From: HGM04593 sp045660825
GTDB taxonomy: Bacteria > Bacteroidota > Bacteroidia > Bacteroidales > Bacteroidaceae
DNA: 64,000 nucleotides
NCBI GenBank assembly: GCA_045660825.1
Contig: JAZREN010000045.1
Span: 1 to 64,000 of the forward strand
Reading direction: 5' to 3'
Part shown: positions 15,717-23,871 of the stretch, piece after piece
How positions within the stretch are numbered: the stretch's first letter is position 1
Layout of the letters: each line of letters starts with the position of its first letter
Position numbers and translations under genes: made by a program
Notes under the pieces: generated by a model
What the model was told of the DNA's origin: nothing
The model's input: the letters and a program-made list of their open reading frames with translations, nothing else
The model's database searches: none

Positions 15717-16157
15717 ATGAAAAAGATTATTTTGACTCTGGTTGCTATTTTTTCAGTAGGTATTTTCTCGGCAATGGCCGACAATGACAAGGTGATTAAC
15801 AAAAGCCAGTTACCAGCACCTGCACAACAGTTCATCAACGAGCACTTTGCCGGTATTGATATCACATACGCAAAAGAAGAGTGGGATTTCCTGAAACACT
15901 CATACGAGGTGAGATTTGCCAACGGTGCAAAGATTGAATTTACAAGCAAGGGGGTATGGGACGAAATTGAATGCCGCTTTGGCGAAGTTCCCGCCGCAAT
16001 AATTCCACAGGCAATTAAAGAATACGTCAACAAGAACTACGCCGGTGCAAAAATCATTTACATTGAAAAAGACCGCAACGATTATGAGGTTAAACTTTCT
16101 AATCGTCTTGAGCTGAAGTTCGACAATGATTTCAACATCTACGACATCGACGACTGA
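15717..16157 (+). CDS. PepSY-like (DUF2874 family) periplasmic protein, copy B
   Basis: The 146-residue protein starts with a signal peptide (MKKIILTLVAIFSVGIFSAMA) and carries two PepSY-like repeats, QQFINEHFAGIDITYAKE and AIKEYVNKNYAGAKIIYIEK, ending in NIYDIDD. It is the same length as copy A at 3115-3555 and is closely similar along its entire length. The substitutions between the copies are spread evenly, consistent with an old duplication under selection. A third, more distant PepSY-like gene follows 51 bp downstream. Function is unknown; the location is predicted to be the periplasm. Confidence 0.85.
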   Translation: MKKIILTLVAIFSVGIFSAMADNDKVINKSQLPAPAQQFINEHFAGIDITYAKEEWDFLKHSYEVRFANGAKIEFTSKGVWDEIECRFGEVPAAIIPQAIKEYVNKNYAGAKIIYIEKDRNDYEVKLSNRLELKFDNDFNIYDIDD

Positions 16158-16208
16158 TTTCACAACAAAATAACATAATCAATAACAGACAACTAAGAAA
16201 AAAATATT

Positions 16209-16631
16209 ATGAAAAAGCTACTACCATTATTATTCATATCACTGTTTGCCTTTATGGCTTGCGAAGAGGAAAATATCGCAGTAAACAATGATATCAGAAG
16301 TTTCATAGAACAGAAGTACCAGGGTGCCAGAATACTCTATGCAGAGAAGGATTTCAACGGAGAGATTGACGTAGAGATTATCCACGACAACATCAAGAAA
16401 GATGTAAAGTTCAACCGCAGGGATGAATGGATAAAAACAAGCTGGGATGTTGCTATTAATGAACTCCCGGATGCAGCAAGAGAAAGCGTCCTTAACAGAT
16501 ACCAAAATTACAGAATTGACGATGTAGACTACATTGAAACCCCATCGGGTGACCACTACAAGGTTGAAATTGAAAAAGGCGAATGGGATAAGACTGTCTT
16601 TGTAACAGCCAATGGAGAAATATTGAATTGA
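16209..16631 (+). CDS. PepSY-like lipoprotein
   Basis: The 140-residue protein has a type II signal peptide with lipobox FMAC and Cys at residue 18, followed by three glutamates. Acidic residues right after the lipidated Cys are part of the surface-export signal described in Bacteroidota lipoproteins, so it may be exposed on the outer membrane surface. Two PepSY-like units follow (SFIEQKYQGARILYAEKDFNG and a second from ARESVLNRYQNYRIDDVDYI). It is transcribed with PepSY copy B from the repeat-containing promoter. The ligand or partner is unknown. Confidence 0.82.
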   Translation: MKKLLPLLFISLFAFMACEEENIAVNNDIRSFIEQKYQGARILYAEKDFNGEIDVEIIHDNIKKDVKFNRRDEWIKTSWDVAINELPDAARESVLNRYQNYRIDDVDYIETPSGDHYKVEIEKGEWDKTVFVTANGEILN

Positions 16632-16661
16632 AACAACATACAACAGAAAGAACTGACTATC

Positions 16662-16697
16662 ACATCCTCTGCTGCAAACACAGCAGAGGATGTTTAT
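16662..16697 (+). terminator. Terminator of the PepSY operon
   Basis: CATCCTCTGCTG and CAGCAGAGGATG form a perfect 12-bp stem around CAAACA, followed by TTTATTT. Confidence 0.88.
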
Positions 16698-16812
16698 TTA
16701 TATTAGTTCAGAACATGTCATAAAAAAATATGTATCAATACAACCTTTAGTCGGTCACATTGATACATACTTTAGAATGGTGTATAAAGGGTGATATCAA
16801 AGAAACAATAAA

Positions 16813-16853
16813 ACTCAAAACGGAGAGAGTTTTTCAACTTTCTCCGTTTTGAG
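16813..16853 (-). terminator. Terminator of tRNA-Met
   Basis: On the minus strand ACTCAAAACGGAGA pairs with TCTCCGTTTTGAGT (14 bp) and a TTTTATTG tract follows. It begins directly at the 3' end of the tRNA. Confidence 0.8.
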
Positions 16854-16927
16854 TAGCGAGACCCGGGATTGAACCGGGGACCTCATGATTATGAATCATG
16901 CGCTCTAACCAGCTGAGCTATCTCGCC
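16854..16927 (-). tRNA. tRNA-Met (anticodon CAT)
   Basis: The minus strand folds as a 74-base tRNA: acceptor GGCGAGA with TCTCGCT (one G-T pair), D arm AGCTCAGCTGGTTAGAGC, anticodon stem-loop with TTCATAA, and T arm CCCCGGTTCAATCCCGGG. CCA is not encoded. The anticodon CAT could also belong to the lysidine-modified Ile tRNA, but the body resembles elongator Met of Bacteroidales. Confidence 0.92.
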
Positions 16928-16944
16928 ATCGCATTTTTGCGGTG

Positions 16945-16976
16945 CAAAGATATGTCTATAATTTTGAATTGGCAAA
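16945..16976 (-). promoter_or_regulatory. Promoter of tRNA-Met
   Basis: TATCTTTG (minus strand, 16945-16952) with TTTG 20 bp upstream (16973-16976), an exact match to the Bacteroidetes housekeeping promoter. The rest of the 516-bp gap up to 17148 is AT-rich and shows no gene. Confidence 0.65.
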
Positions 16977-17148
16977 TTTTTTACAACTTTTCGTCAAAAA
17001 AAATTCCAATACATCTAAAAATTACCTTAAAATCAGTAATAAATTCAAAAAAGAGGAATAAATAAGAGATAAAAATTGGATTTATAATTTATAATCATTA
17101 ACTTGCGGGAAATATATAACTTGTTTAAACTTATAACATTGCGTTACA

Positions 17149-17529
17149 ATGAGTAAAGAGAAGATTTTTCTTGAATACCCAATGAAAGGCAGTGCTGTTA
17201 TGATTTGGAAATACATTGGAACAGCTGCCGGGTTATCGCCATGGTTTGCCGACAGAGTTGAGAGTTTTGACCGCACTTTCAATTTTTATTGGGGCAAGAC
17301 AGAGAAAAAAGTGGCACACCTTGTAGCACAGAGAAATGGAGTTTATGTGAAATTCAGATGGGAAGAGGAGCCTTTGAGCACCTATTTTGAGATGAGAATT
17401 TCATACAATGAACTCACACGCGAAAACACTCTTGAGATAACTGATTTTGCCGACAAGGGTGAGATTGAAGACCAAAAGGAGTTGTGGAATTCGCAAATTG
17501 AAAATTTAAGAAGACAATCGGGTATGTAA
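17149..17529 (+). CDS. START-like domain protein
   Basis: The 126-residue cytoplasmic protein resembles the START_2/AHSA1-like proteins found throughout Bacteroidota: it begins EKIFLEYPMKGSAVMIWKYIGTAAGLSPWFAD, continues with alternating strands (VKFRWEEEP, YFEMRISY, LEITDFA) and ends in a long helix EDQKELWNSQIENLRRQ. The helix-grip fold binds hydrophobic ligands in characterised relatives, but no function is known for this group. There is no signal peptide. The LptF/G-like gene starts 140 bp downstream behind its own promoter. Confidence 0.78.
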   Translation: MSKEKIFLEYPMKGSAVMIWKYIGTAAGLSPWFADRVESFDRTFNFYWGKTEKKVAHLVAQRNGVYVKFRWEEEPLSTYFEMRISYNELTRENTLEITDFADKGEIEDQKELWNSQIENLRRQSGM

Positions 17530-17538
17530 TGGGCTGTT

Positions 17539-17572
17539 TTTGCCTTACAAACCAAAAAATATGCTAAATTTG
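17539..17572 (+). promoter_or_regulatory. Promoter of the lptF/G-like, ribBA, aminotransferase operon
   Basis: TAAATTTG (17565-17572) with TTTG 22 bp upstream (17539-17542). Confidence 0.5.
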
Positions 17573-17669
17573 CACAGAAAACTGTAATACCATTACGGAT
17601 TGCAGCTTTTCTGTGCATTTATATATAGAAAAACCAATTAAACAGCAAGGTAACCGCATAAAGACGAAT

Positions 17670-19580
17670 ATGAAATTTCCCAGGTTTTACATAAAAAAGT
17701 TGGATGGTTTCATTATTAAGGCCTTTTTGAAAAATCTGATGGCTACCTTCTTCATCTGTCTTTTCATTTTTATAGTACAGCTGCTGTGGAAGTGGATTGA
17801 CGATTTTGTTGAAAAGGGACTCGACATGTCCATTATCGCAAAATTCTTCACACTGGGTTCTATATCACTCATTTCGAAAGCACTACCTTTGGCCATATTG
17901 CTTGCGTCGCTGATGACATTCGGCAACATGGGCGAGAGACTTGAGTTGCTTGCAATAAAATCGGCAGGTGTGCCGCTCATAAGGACCATTATGCCACTGA
18001 TTGCATGCTGTGCTGTGTTTGGCGGAATATCGTTCTACATGCAGAACTATGTAACTCCACTGGCACAAAGGAAGCTATTGAGGATGATGTACTCGATTAA
18101 ACAGACATCACCCGAGAGTGATATAATGGAAAGGATTTTCTATAACAAGATTGAAGGTTACAGTATATATGTGAACCACAAGAATTACGACACCGGAGTT
18201 CTTTACGATGTTACAATATATGACATGACCGGTGGTTTTGAAAACACCAACATCCTGGTGTCGGACTCGGCAATCATCAAGAACACCCTCGACGAGAGAC
18301 ATATGATTCTAACCATGTTCTCGGGCGAGCAGTTCTCGAACCTTGACGATGACAATATAAACAAAAAGAACACTCCCTACCGTCGCGAGAGCTTTACAAG
18401 AAAGGATGTAATAATTGAAACTGAAGGTGGTTTTGAGATAAAGGATGCCGATTTTCTAAAAACAAGGGCCGACGGTAAGAATATGAAGGAACTTGAGAGG
18501 GATATTGACTCACTTAAGGTTTCAAACGACAGTATAGGAAGGGAAAATCTCAGATATTTGAGAAGAAACAACTACAAGGATAAGGTTGTTTTCGACCAGA
18601 ACGACTCGACTCTGATGTCAAAGGAGGGTATATATTGGATGAATGTCGACAGTATATACGAAGCTGCCACACAAAAGACACGGTTGATGTGGAAAAGAGA
18701 TGCATTGAGGAATATTACATCACTGAGGAGCACATACAACATAAACGACAAGATACTTCACCAGTTGGATAAGGACCTTAACAAGCACAAGATATATTGG
18801 TGGGAAAAGATAACACTGTCACTTGGATGTATAATATTCCTGCTCATTGGGGCACCATTGGGGTCTATTGTGAGAAAAGGAGGACTGGGATACCCTATAA
18901 TTATATCGGTGGCTACATTCATTCTTTACTACATTTTGGATACCTCAGGTTCAAAGATGGCAAGTGAGGGTGTGTGGAAAATTTGGTTCGGATCGTGGTG
19001 GAGTACTATAATACTACTCCCGATGGGATTGTTCTTCACCTACCAGGCAAATAAGGATTCGGGAGTCATGAATAATTTTGACTTGAAGAATTTCTTCAAG
19101 AAAATATTCATATTGTCCGAGAAAAGGAACATTCCAATGAAGGAGGTTGTAATTGAAACGCCCGATTACGATAGTTGCTACAACAGCCTGAACGATATAT
19201 ACAACACTGCGCGTGAATATAAGGCAAAGAATAATCTAAAACACATACCTACATTAAAGTATGTCTTCTTTAACGAAAAGGACGACACACTGGCAAAACT
19301 TGACGAGAAACTTGAAAAGACGATTGAATATCTATGTAACAGCAAATACAGGAACATCATAATACAACTGAACGAAATGCCGGTTCTGGCAATAAAACCG
19401 GTTTCTTCACCATTCAAGAAGCGATGGATGAACATTGTATTGCTTTTTATATTACCTTTGAGCATTCTTATATATGCACGTTCAGTAAGATTCAGAATTA
19501 AACTGTTGATGGACCTTACAAAGGTGGAAAGAAAGAGTAAAGAGATAAACGAGATAATAAAAAAGGAAAAACTTATATGA
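17670..19580 (+). CDS. LptF/LptG-family permease (LPS export)
   Basis: The ATG at 17670 gives 636 residues (MKFPRFYIKKLDGFIIKAF); a frame open from 17613 adds 19 unlikely residues. The N-terminal YIKKLDGFIIKAFLKNL and three membrane helices are followed by a long periplasmic beta-jellyroll part (about residues 120-380, with YNKIEGYSIYVN and SVRE-like segments), then three helices (ITLSLGCIIFLLIGAPLGSI, GYPIIISVATFILYYILD, STIILLPMGLFFTYQ). The protein is longer than LptF of E. coli because of a C-terminal cytoplasmic extension and a further hydrophobic segment near residue 600. LptF/G partners with LptB to pull LPS from the inner membrane. Whether this is LptF or LptG is not decided. The stop overlaps ribBA by 4 bp. 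Confidence 0.85.
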   Translation: MKFPRFYIKKLDGFIIKAFLKNLMATFFICLFIFIVQLLWKWIDDFVEKGLDMSIIAKFFTLGSISLISKALPLAILLASLMTFGNMGERLELLAIKSAGVPLIRTIMPLIACCAVFGGISFYMQNYVTPLAQRKLLRMMYSIKQTSPESDIMERIFYNKIEGYSIYVNHKNYDTGVLYDVTIYDMTGGFENTNILVSDSAIIKNTLDERHMILTMFSGEQFSNLDDDNINKKNTPYRRESFTRKDVIIETEGGFEIKDADFLKTRADGKNMKELERDIDSLKVSNDSIGRENLRYLRRNNYKDKVVFDQNDSTLMSKEGIYWMNVDSIYEAATQKTRLMWKRDALRNITSLRSTYNINDKILHQLDKDLNKHKIYWWEKITLSLGCIIFLLIGAPLGSIVRKGGLGYPIIISVATFILYYILDTSGSKMASEGVWKIWFGSWWSTIILLPMGLFFTYQANKDSGVMNNFDLKNFFKKIFILSEKRNIPMKEVVIETPDYDSCYNSLNDIYNTAREYKAKNNLKHIPTLKYVFFNEKDDTLAKLDEKLEKTIEYLCNSKYRNIIIQLNEMPVLAIKPVSSPFKKRWMNIVLLFILPLSILIYARSVRFRIKLLMDLTKVERKSKEINEIIKKEKLI

Positions 19581-20800
19581 GTGACTTTAAATTAAATACA
19601 ATTGAGGAGGCTCTCGATGATTTCAGAGAGGGAAAATTCCTTATCGTTGTCGACGATGAAGATAGAGAGAATGAAGGTGATTTTATCATCGCTGCCGAAA
19701 AGATTACTCCCGAGGCGGTAAACTTCATGCTCAAGAACGGACGCGGAGTGTTGTGTGCTCCAATTACAATGTCACGCTGCAAAGAACTAGACTTGGCTCC
19801 ACAGGTGAGTTCAAACACAAGCCTGCTTGGAACACCTTTCACTGTTACCATTGACAAGGTAGAGGGTTGTTCAACCGGAGTATCTACAGCTGACCGTGCT
19901 GCAACAATAAAGGCTCTGGCATCGCCCGACAGCAAACCCGAGACATTTGCACGCCCAGGACATATCAACCCGTTGTATGCACAAGACAATGGAGTGTTGC
20001 GCCGTGCCGGACATACCGAGGCCAGTATTGATCTTGCACGCCTGGCAGGACTGTACCCTGCAGCTGCGCTCATTGAGATTATGAACGAGGATGGTACAAT
20101 GGCACGTATGCCACAGTTGGTGAAAATTGCAAAAGAGCATAACCTGAAGATTATTTCAATAAAGGACCTTATTGAATACCGATTGAAGCAGGAGTCTACC
20201 GTTGAGCAGGGCGAAGAGGTTGACATGCCTACCGAGTTCGGCCATTTCCGCCTCATCCCATTCCGCCAGAAATCAAATGGACTGGAGCATGTGGCACTTA
20301 TTAAAGGTGAGTGGAAAGAGGATGAGCCAATACTTGTACGTGTACACTCATCGTGCATGACAGGCGATATATTCGGCTCACAGCGTTGCGACTGCGGCTC
20401 ACAGCTGCACGAGGCCATGAAGCTCATAGACGAAACCGGCAAGGGTGTGGTTGTATACCTTAACCAGGAGGGACGTGGCATTGGACTCATGAACAAGATG
20501 CGTGCTTACAAGTTGCAGGAAGAGGGTATGGACACTGTTGATGCAAACCTTTGTCTTGGATTCAAGGCCGACGAGAGAGATTACGGTGTAGGTGCCGAGA
20601 TTCTGCGCAAGGTGGGTGTGCACAAGATGCGCCTAATAACAAACAACCCGGTGAAGAGAATTGGACTCGAGAGTTATGGACTTACAATAACAGAAATTGT
20701 AGGAATTGAGATTGAGCCCAACAACCACAACTCGCGCTACCTGCATACAAAAGCTGAGCGCATGGGACACACACTGCATTTTAACAAGGAAAATAACTAA
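19577..20800 (+). CDS. ribBA: Bifunctional DHBP synthase / GTP cyclohydrolase II
   Basis: The 407-residue fusion has an N-terminal RibB domain with the acidic motif VVDDEDRENEGDFIIAAE and HTEASIDLARLAG, and a C-terminal RibA domain with zinc ligands in CMTGDIFGSQRCDCGSQL and the EGRGIGL loop. It supplies both precursors of riboflavin: dihydroxybutanone phosphate from ribulose 5-phosphate and the pyrimidine from GTP. All visible catalytic residues are present in both halves. It starts inside the end of the permease gene (ATGA overlap) and is followed after 13 bp by the aminotransferase gene. No FMN riboswitch is seen in front of it. Confidence 0.97.
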   Translation: MSDFKLNTIEEALDDFREGKFLIVVDDEDRENEGDFIIAAEKITPEAVNFMLKNGRGVLCAPITMSRCKELDLAPQVSSNTSLLGTPFTVTIDKVEGCSTGVSTADRAATIKALASPDSKPETFARPGHINPLYAQDNGVLRRAGHTEASIDLARLAGLYPAAALIEIMNEDGTMARMPQLVKIAKEHNLKIISIKDLIEYRLKQESTVEQGEEVDMPTEFGHFRLIPFRQKSNGLEHVALIKGEWKEDEPILVRVHSSCMTGDIFGSQRCDCGSQLHEAMKLIDETGKGVVVYLNQEGRGIGLMNKMRAYKLQEEGMDTVDANLCLGFKADERDYGVGAEILRKVGVHKMRLITNNPVKRIGLESYGLTITEIVGIEIEPNNHNSRYLHTKAERMGHTLHFNKENN

Positions 20801-20813
20801 CATAACATTTAAT

Positions 20814-22007
20814 ATGAACAAACTATCAGATCGCGTAAACCGATTGGCGCCATCGGCAACATTGGCTATGTCACAGAAGAGCCAGGAGTTGAAAGCACAA
20901 GGCGTAGACGTTATAAATATGAGTGTCGGTGAACCCGATTTCAATACCCCCGACGCTATTAAGACTGCCGCAAAGCAGGCTATTGATGACAACTGGTCAC
21001 GTTACTCACCCGTTCCTGGCTATCCATCACTACGCAAGGCTATTGTTGAAAAGTTGAAGAATGAGAACGGATTGGAGTTCAAGGAGACACAGATTTCTGT
21101 ATCGAACGGTGCAAAGCAGGCTGTATGCAACGCTATCATGGCACTTGTAAACCCGGGTGACGAGGTGATTGTACCTGCTCCATACTGGGTGAGCTACCCC
21201 GACATGGTAAAGCTTGCCGACGGTACACCTGTAATTGTGAGCGCAGGTATTGAGCAGAACTTCAAGATTACCGGTGCACAGCTTGAGGCTGCCATCACTC
21301 CAAAGACAAAGATGCTTATCCTTTGTTCACCATCAAACCCAACAGGTTCGGTGTATACAAAGGAGGAGTTGAAGGAACTTGCCGACGTACTTGCTAAATA
21401 TCCACAGGTATTTGTTGTTGCCGATGAAATATATGAGCACATAAGCTATGTTGGCAAACATGAGAGCATTGCGCAGTTCGAGGAGATCAGAGAGCGTGTA
21501 ATCATCATCAACGGTGTTTCAAAGGCTTATGCAATGACTGGCTGGCGCATTGGTTACCTTGCCGCTGCCGAGTGGATTGTAAAGGGTTGCAACAAGTTGC
21601 AGGGACAGTATACAAGTGGACCTTGCTCTGTTTCACAGATGGCATCATTGGAGGCTTACACCGGTTCGCAGGAGCCTGTTGAGGAGATGCGTCAGGCATT
21701 CCAGCGCCGCCGCGACCTCATTGTAAAGCTTGCAAAGGAGATTCCGGGTCTTGAGGTGAATGTTCCCGAGGGTGCATTCTACCTGTTCCCAAAATGTAGT
21801 TCGTTCTATGGTAAGAGCTACAACGGAACAGTTATCAACAACAGTGATGACCTTGCGATGTACTTGTTGACCGAGGCACACGTTGCCGCTGTGGGTGGTA
21901 CATCATTCGGTGCACCTGAATGTTTCAGAATGAGTTATGCTACAAGCGATGAGAATATCATTGAAGCAATACGACGCATCAAGGAAGCTCTCGCAAAGTT
22001 GAGTTAA
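20814..22007 (+). CDS. Class I PLP-dependent aminotransferase (aspartate aminotransferase-like)
   Basis: The ATG at 20814 gives 397 residues (MNKLSDRVNRLAPSATLAMS); the longer frame from 20706 overlaps ribBA. Class I fold-type landmarks are present: GEPDFNTPDAIK, SNGAKQAVCNAIMAL, CSPSNPTGSVY, the aspartate in VVADEIYEH, the PLP lysine in GVSKAYAMTGWRIGYLA, and the C-terminal arginine region CFRMSYATSDENI. The N-terminal lobes resemble the Ib-type aspartate/prephenate aminotransferases (aspC of Thermus and Bacillus). It is the last gene of the operon and a terminator follows. Confidence 0.93.
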   Translation: MNKLSDRVNRLAPSATLAMSQKSQELKAQGVDVINMSVGEPDFNTPDAIKTAAKQAIDDNWSRYSPVPGYPSLRKAIVEKLKNENGLEFKETQISVSNGAKQAVCNAIMALVNPGDEVIVPAPYWVSYPDMVKLADGTPVIVSAGIEQNFKITGAQLEAAITPKTKMLILCSPSNPTGSVYTKEELKELADVLAKYPQVFVVADEIYEHISYVGKHESIAQFEEIRERVIIINGVSKAYAMTGWRIGYLAAAEWIVKGCNKLQGQYTSGPCSVSQMASLEAYTGSQEPVEEMRQAFQRRRDLIVKLAKEIPGLEVNVPEGAFYLFPKCSSFYGKSYNGTVINNSDDLAMYLLTEAHVAAVGGTSFGAPECFRMSYATSDENIIEAIRRIKEALAKLS

Positions 22008-22033
22008 GTTATCAACATAAATAACATAACAGT

Positions 22034-22070
22034 AATATAGCCCGTGTTTATAACATGGGCTATATTTTTT
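22034..22070 (+). terminator. Terminator after the aminotransferase gene
   Basis: AATATAGCCCGTG pairs with CATGGGCTATATT (one G-T pair), followed by a run of six T. Confidence 0.85.
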
Positions 22071-22109
22071 ATTATATAATACGGTAAAATAGTATTTTTG
22101 TAGAGTTAT

Positions 22110-22560
22110 GTTTGAAATAGCTGTTAAAAACATTGTTGATAGTGTGTTGAAAACAACTTGATAAATTGGGTAAAAAAAATATCTTTCCGATTTTGTTTTT
22201 TTAAACAATTGGATAAGCCGGCAGTGTTATTAAAACACCAAATTATTTTACCACTTTTTAAAGACTTTTTTTCAAGTGCGATATCAACAGTTTTCAACAC
22301 ATGTTTGAACATTATTTATCAGTATAAATATATAGTTCAAAATTGTTGATAACATTATATAATTGATTATTTACCAATAAATTGACTTGTTTATAATATG
22401 TGGATATCTATTTCTCTTCAACTAATAACTCAAAAAGCAAGTTTAAATGATATTTTTTCTCCTCACTATTAACAGGAGTTATTGTTGTTTTTAATCTTTT
22501 TAAATTTTTTAAAAGGATATATATAATATAAAATCGGTTGAAAGGGTGGATAACCTCACT
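22110..22560. other. Candidate chromosomal origin region (oriC-like)
   Basis: This is the longest gene-free stretch in the window (22008-22607), very AT-rich. Seen directly: motifs one to two bases from the DnaA box TTATCCACA or its complement at 22134-22142, 22281-22289, 22344-22352, 22399-22407 and 22545-22553. There is also a perfect 12-bp inverted repeat TGTGTTGAAAAC (22143-22154) / GTTTTCAACACA (22290-22301). Iteron-like units of the form TGTTnAAAAC followed by TTGATA occur at 22122-22142, about 22145-22164 and, inverted, at about 22281-22299. The mnmG gene (gidA), an oriC neighbour in many bacteria, begins 1.3 kb downstream, and a parS palindrome lies 3.2 kb downstream. Two short open frames inside are low-complexity and rejected. 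Origin function is an inference. Confidence 0.5.
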
Positions 22561-22607
22561 TTATACAAATTAGAACAGATATATTAAGGAAGTAAACAAA
22601 AAAGACC

Positions 22608-23783
22608 ATGACAATTGCTATAACCATATTCATTGCCTTGTTTGGTATGTTTCTCGATTACAGGGCATGGAGACGTATTCAAATGAGTTCTGTCAACAAC
22701 AGCATCAGGTATGTCTTCGGGGTTGTTGTAGCATTATCCTATCTGCTTATAGTGCTGACCCCTGTGATGATGTATTTTTTTGTCAGCGAAGAGAATAGTG
22801 CTTTCATGATGAAGTTTTCAATGGTGATGTTGACAACCTATCTTGTACTGACTATACCACGCCTGTTGTTTTATATACTATGGTTGCCTACAAGTAAGAA
22901 GGCCGGGTTGTGGTCTGCTGTCACGGTTTCATCATTGGTTATTGCTACATTCCTGTATTCAATATTCTTCACTCGTACCAATTACATGGTGAATGAGGTT
23001 GAATTGTATTACGATAATCTTCCTGAAGCATTCAATGGATACAGGTTGGCTTTTATATCTGATATACATACGGGTTCTATGGTGAACGCCGGTGAAGAAC
23101 TTGCTGAAATTATGGAGTTGATTGATGAGGCTGATGTTGATATGGTGCTTTTTGGCGGTGATATAATAAATGTACACCACTCAGAGATTACTGAACCAAT
23201 ACTTGAAGTTTTTTCTCATTTAAAGCCCCATGACGGCGTTTTTATGGTTTTGGGTAATCATGATACCGGCGCGTATATAAAAAACTCCACAATAGCAAAA
23301 AGAGAAGATAATATAGCAGGTCTTGTATCAAAGATGGAGAGAGCACATTGGTGTGTTTTAAAAGACAGTACTGTATATATATATAAAGGTAGTGATTCGA
23401 TAGCTGTTACCGGTATTGATTATAATGAGGAATTATTGAAATACAAACACTCGATGGATGCCGTGAAAGGTGTAGATTTCAGCCGTATATATAATAATGT
23501 AAGTGATTCAGTATTCAATATAACTCTCTCGCATTTGCCACAGTTGTGGCACTCTATTCGTAAAAGTATATTTAGTGACCTCACACTTTCGGGGCATATA
23601 CATGCCATGCAGATGAAGTTCGGTCGTTTCTCCCCGGCGAGGTTTATGTATAAAGAGTGGAGCGGGCTGTATGAATATAATGGTTGCCGATTGTATATAA
23701 ATGATGGTATTGGGTGTGTAGGATATCTGGCACGTTTTGGAGCACGGCCTGAAATAACTGTCATTGAGTTGTATAGGAAATAG
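22608..23783 (+). CDS. Membrane-anchored metallophosphoesterase
   Basis: The 391-residue protein has four N-terminal hydrophobic segments (about residues 1-17, 38-60, 68-92, 100-124) and then a calcineurin-like phosphoesterase domain with all metal-binding motifs: FISDIHTGSM, LFGGDIIN, VLGNHDTG, LSHLPQLWHS and LSGHIHAMQM. The topology resembles the YkuE/YaeI-like membrane phosphoesterases. The catalytic domain is probably on the periplasmic side or facing the cytoplasm depending on topology, which I cannot decide. The substrate is unknown; relatives act on UDP-diacylglucosamine or other phosphoesters. No strong promoter is visible in the AT-rich upstream region. Confidence 0.9.
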   Translation: MTIAITIFIALFGMFLDYRAWRRIQMSSVNNSIRYVFGVVVALSYLLIVLTPVMMYFFVSEENSAFMMKFSMVMLTTYLVLTIPRLLFYILWLPTSKKAGLWSAVTVSSLVIATFLYSIFFTRTNYMVNEVELYYDNLPEAFNGYRLAFISDIHTGSMVNAGEELAEIMELIDEADVDMVLFGGDIINVHHSEITEPILEVFSHLKPHDGVFMVLGNHDTGAYIKNSTIAKREDNIAGLVSKMERAHWCVLKDSTVYIYKGSDSIAVTGIDYNEELLKYKHSMDAVKGVDFSRIYNNVSDSVFNITLSHLPQLWHSIRKSIFSDLTLSGHIHAMQMKFGRFSPARFMYKEWSGLYEYNGCRLYINDGIGCVGYLARFGARPEITVIELYRK

Positions 23784-23810
23784 TAAATTAATCAACTTGT
23801 GTTTATAAAT

Positions 23811-23841
23811 TTTGAGAATGCGACAAGTTGTATTATTTTTG
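23811..23841 (+). promoter_or_regulatory. Promoter of the mnmG operon
   Basis: TATTTTTG (23834-23841) with TTTG 19 bp upstream (23811-23814); the GTG start is 31 bp downstream. Confidence 0.55.
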
Positions 23842-23871
23842 TTGTTTGTTTAAACAGAAAACTTTTACAAG

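Noticed and set aside
22124..22349. Two overlapping open frames of about 62 codons in the AT-rich gap
   Set aside because: Opposite-strand low-complexity frames over the iteron-like repeats; no family features. The repeats explain the sequence better.
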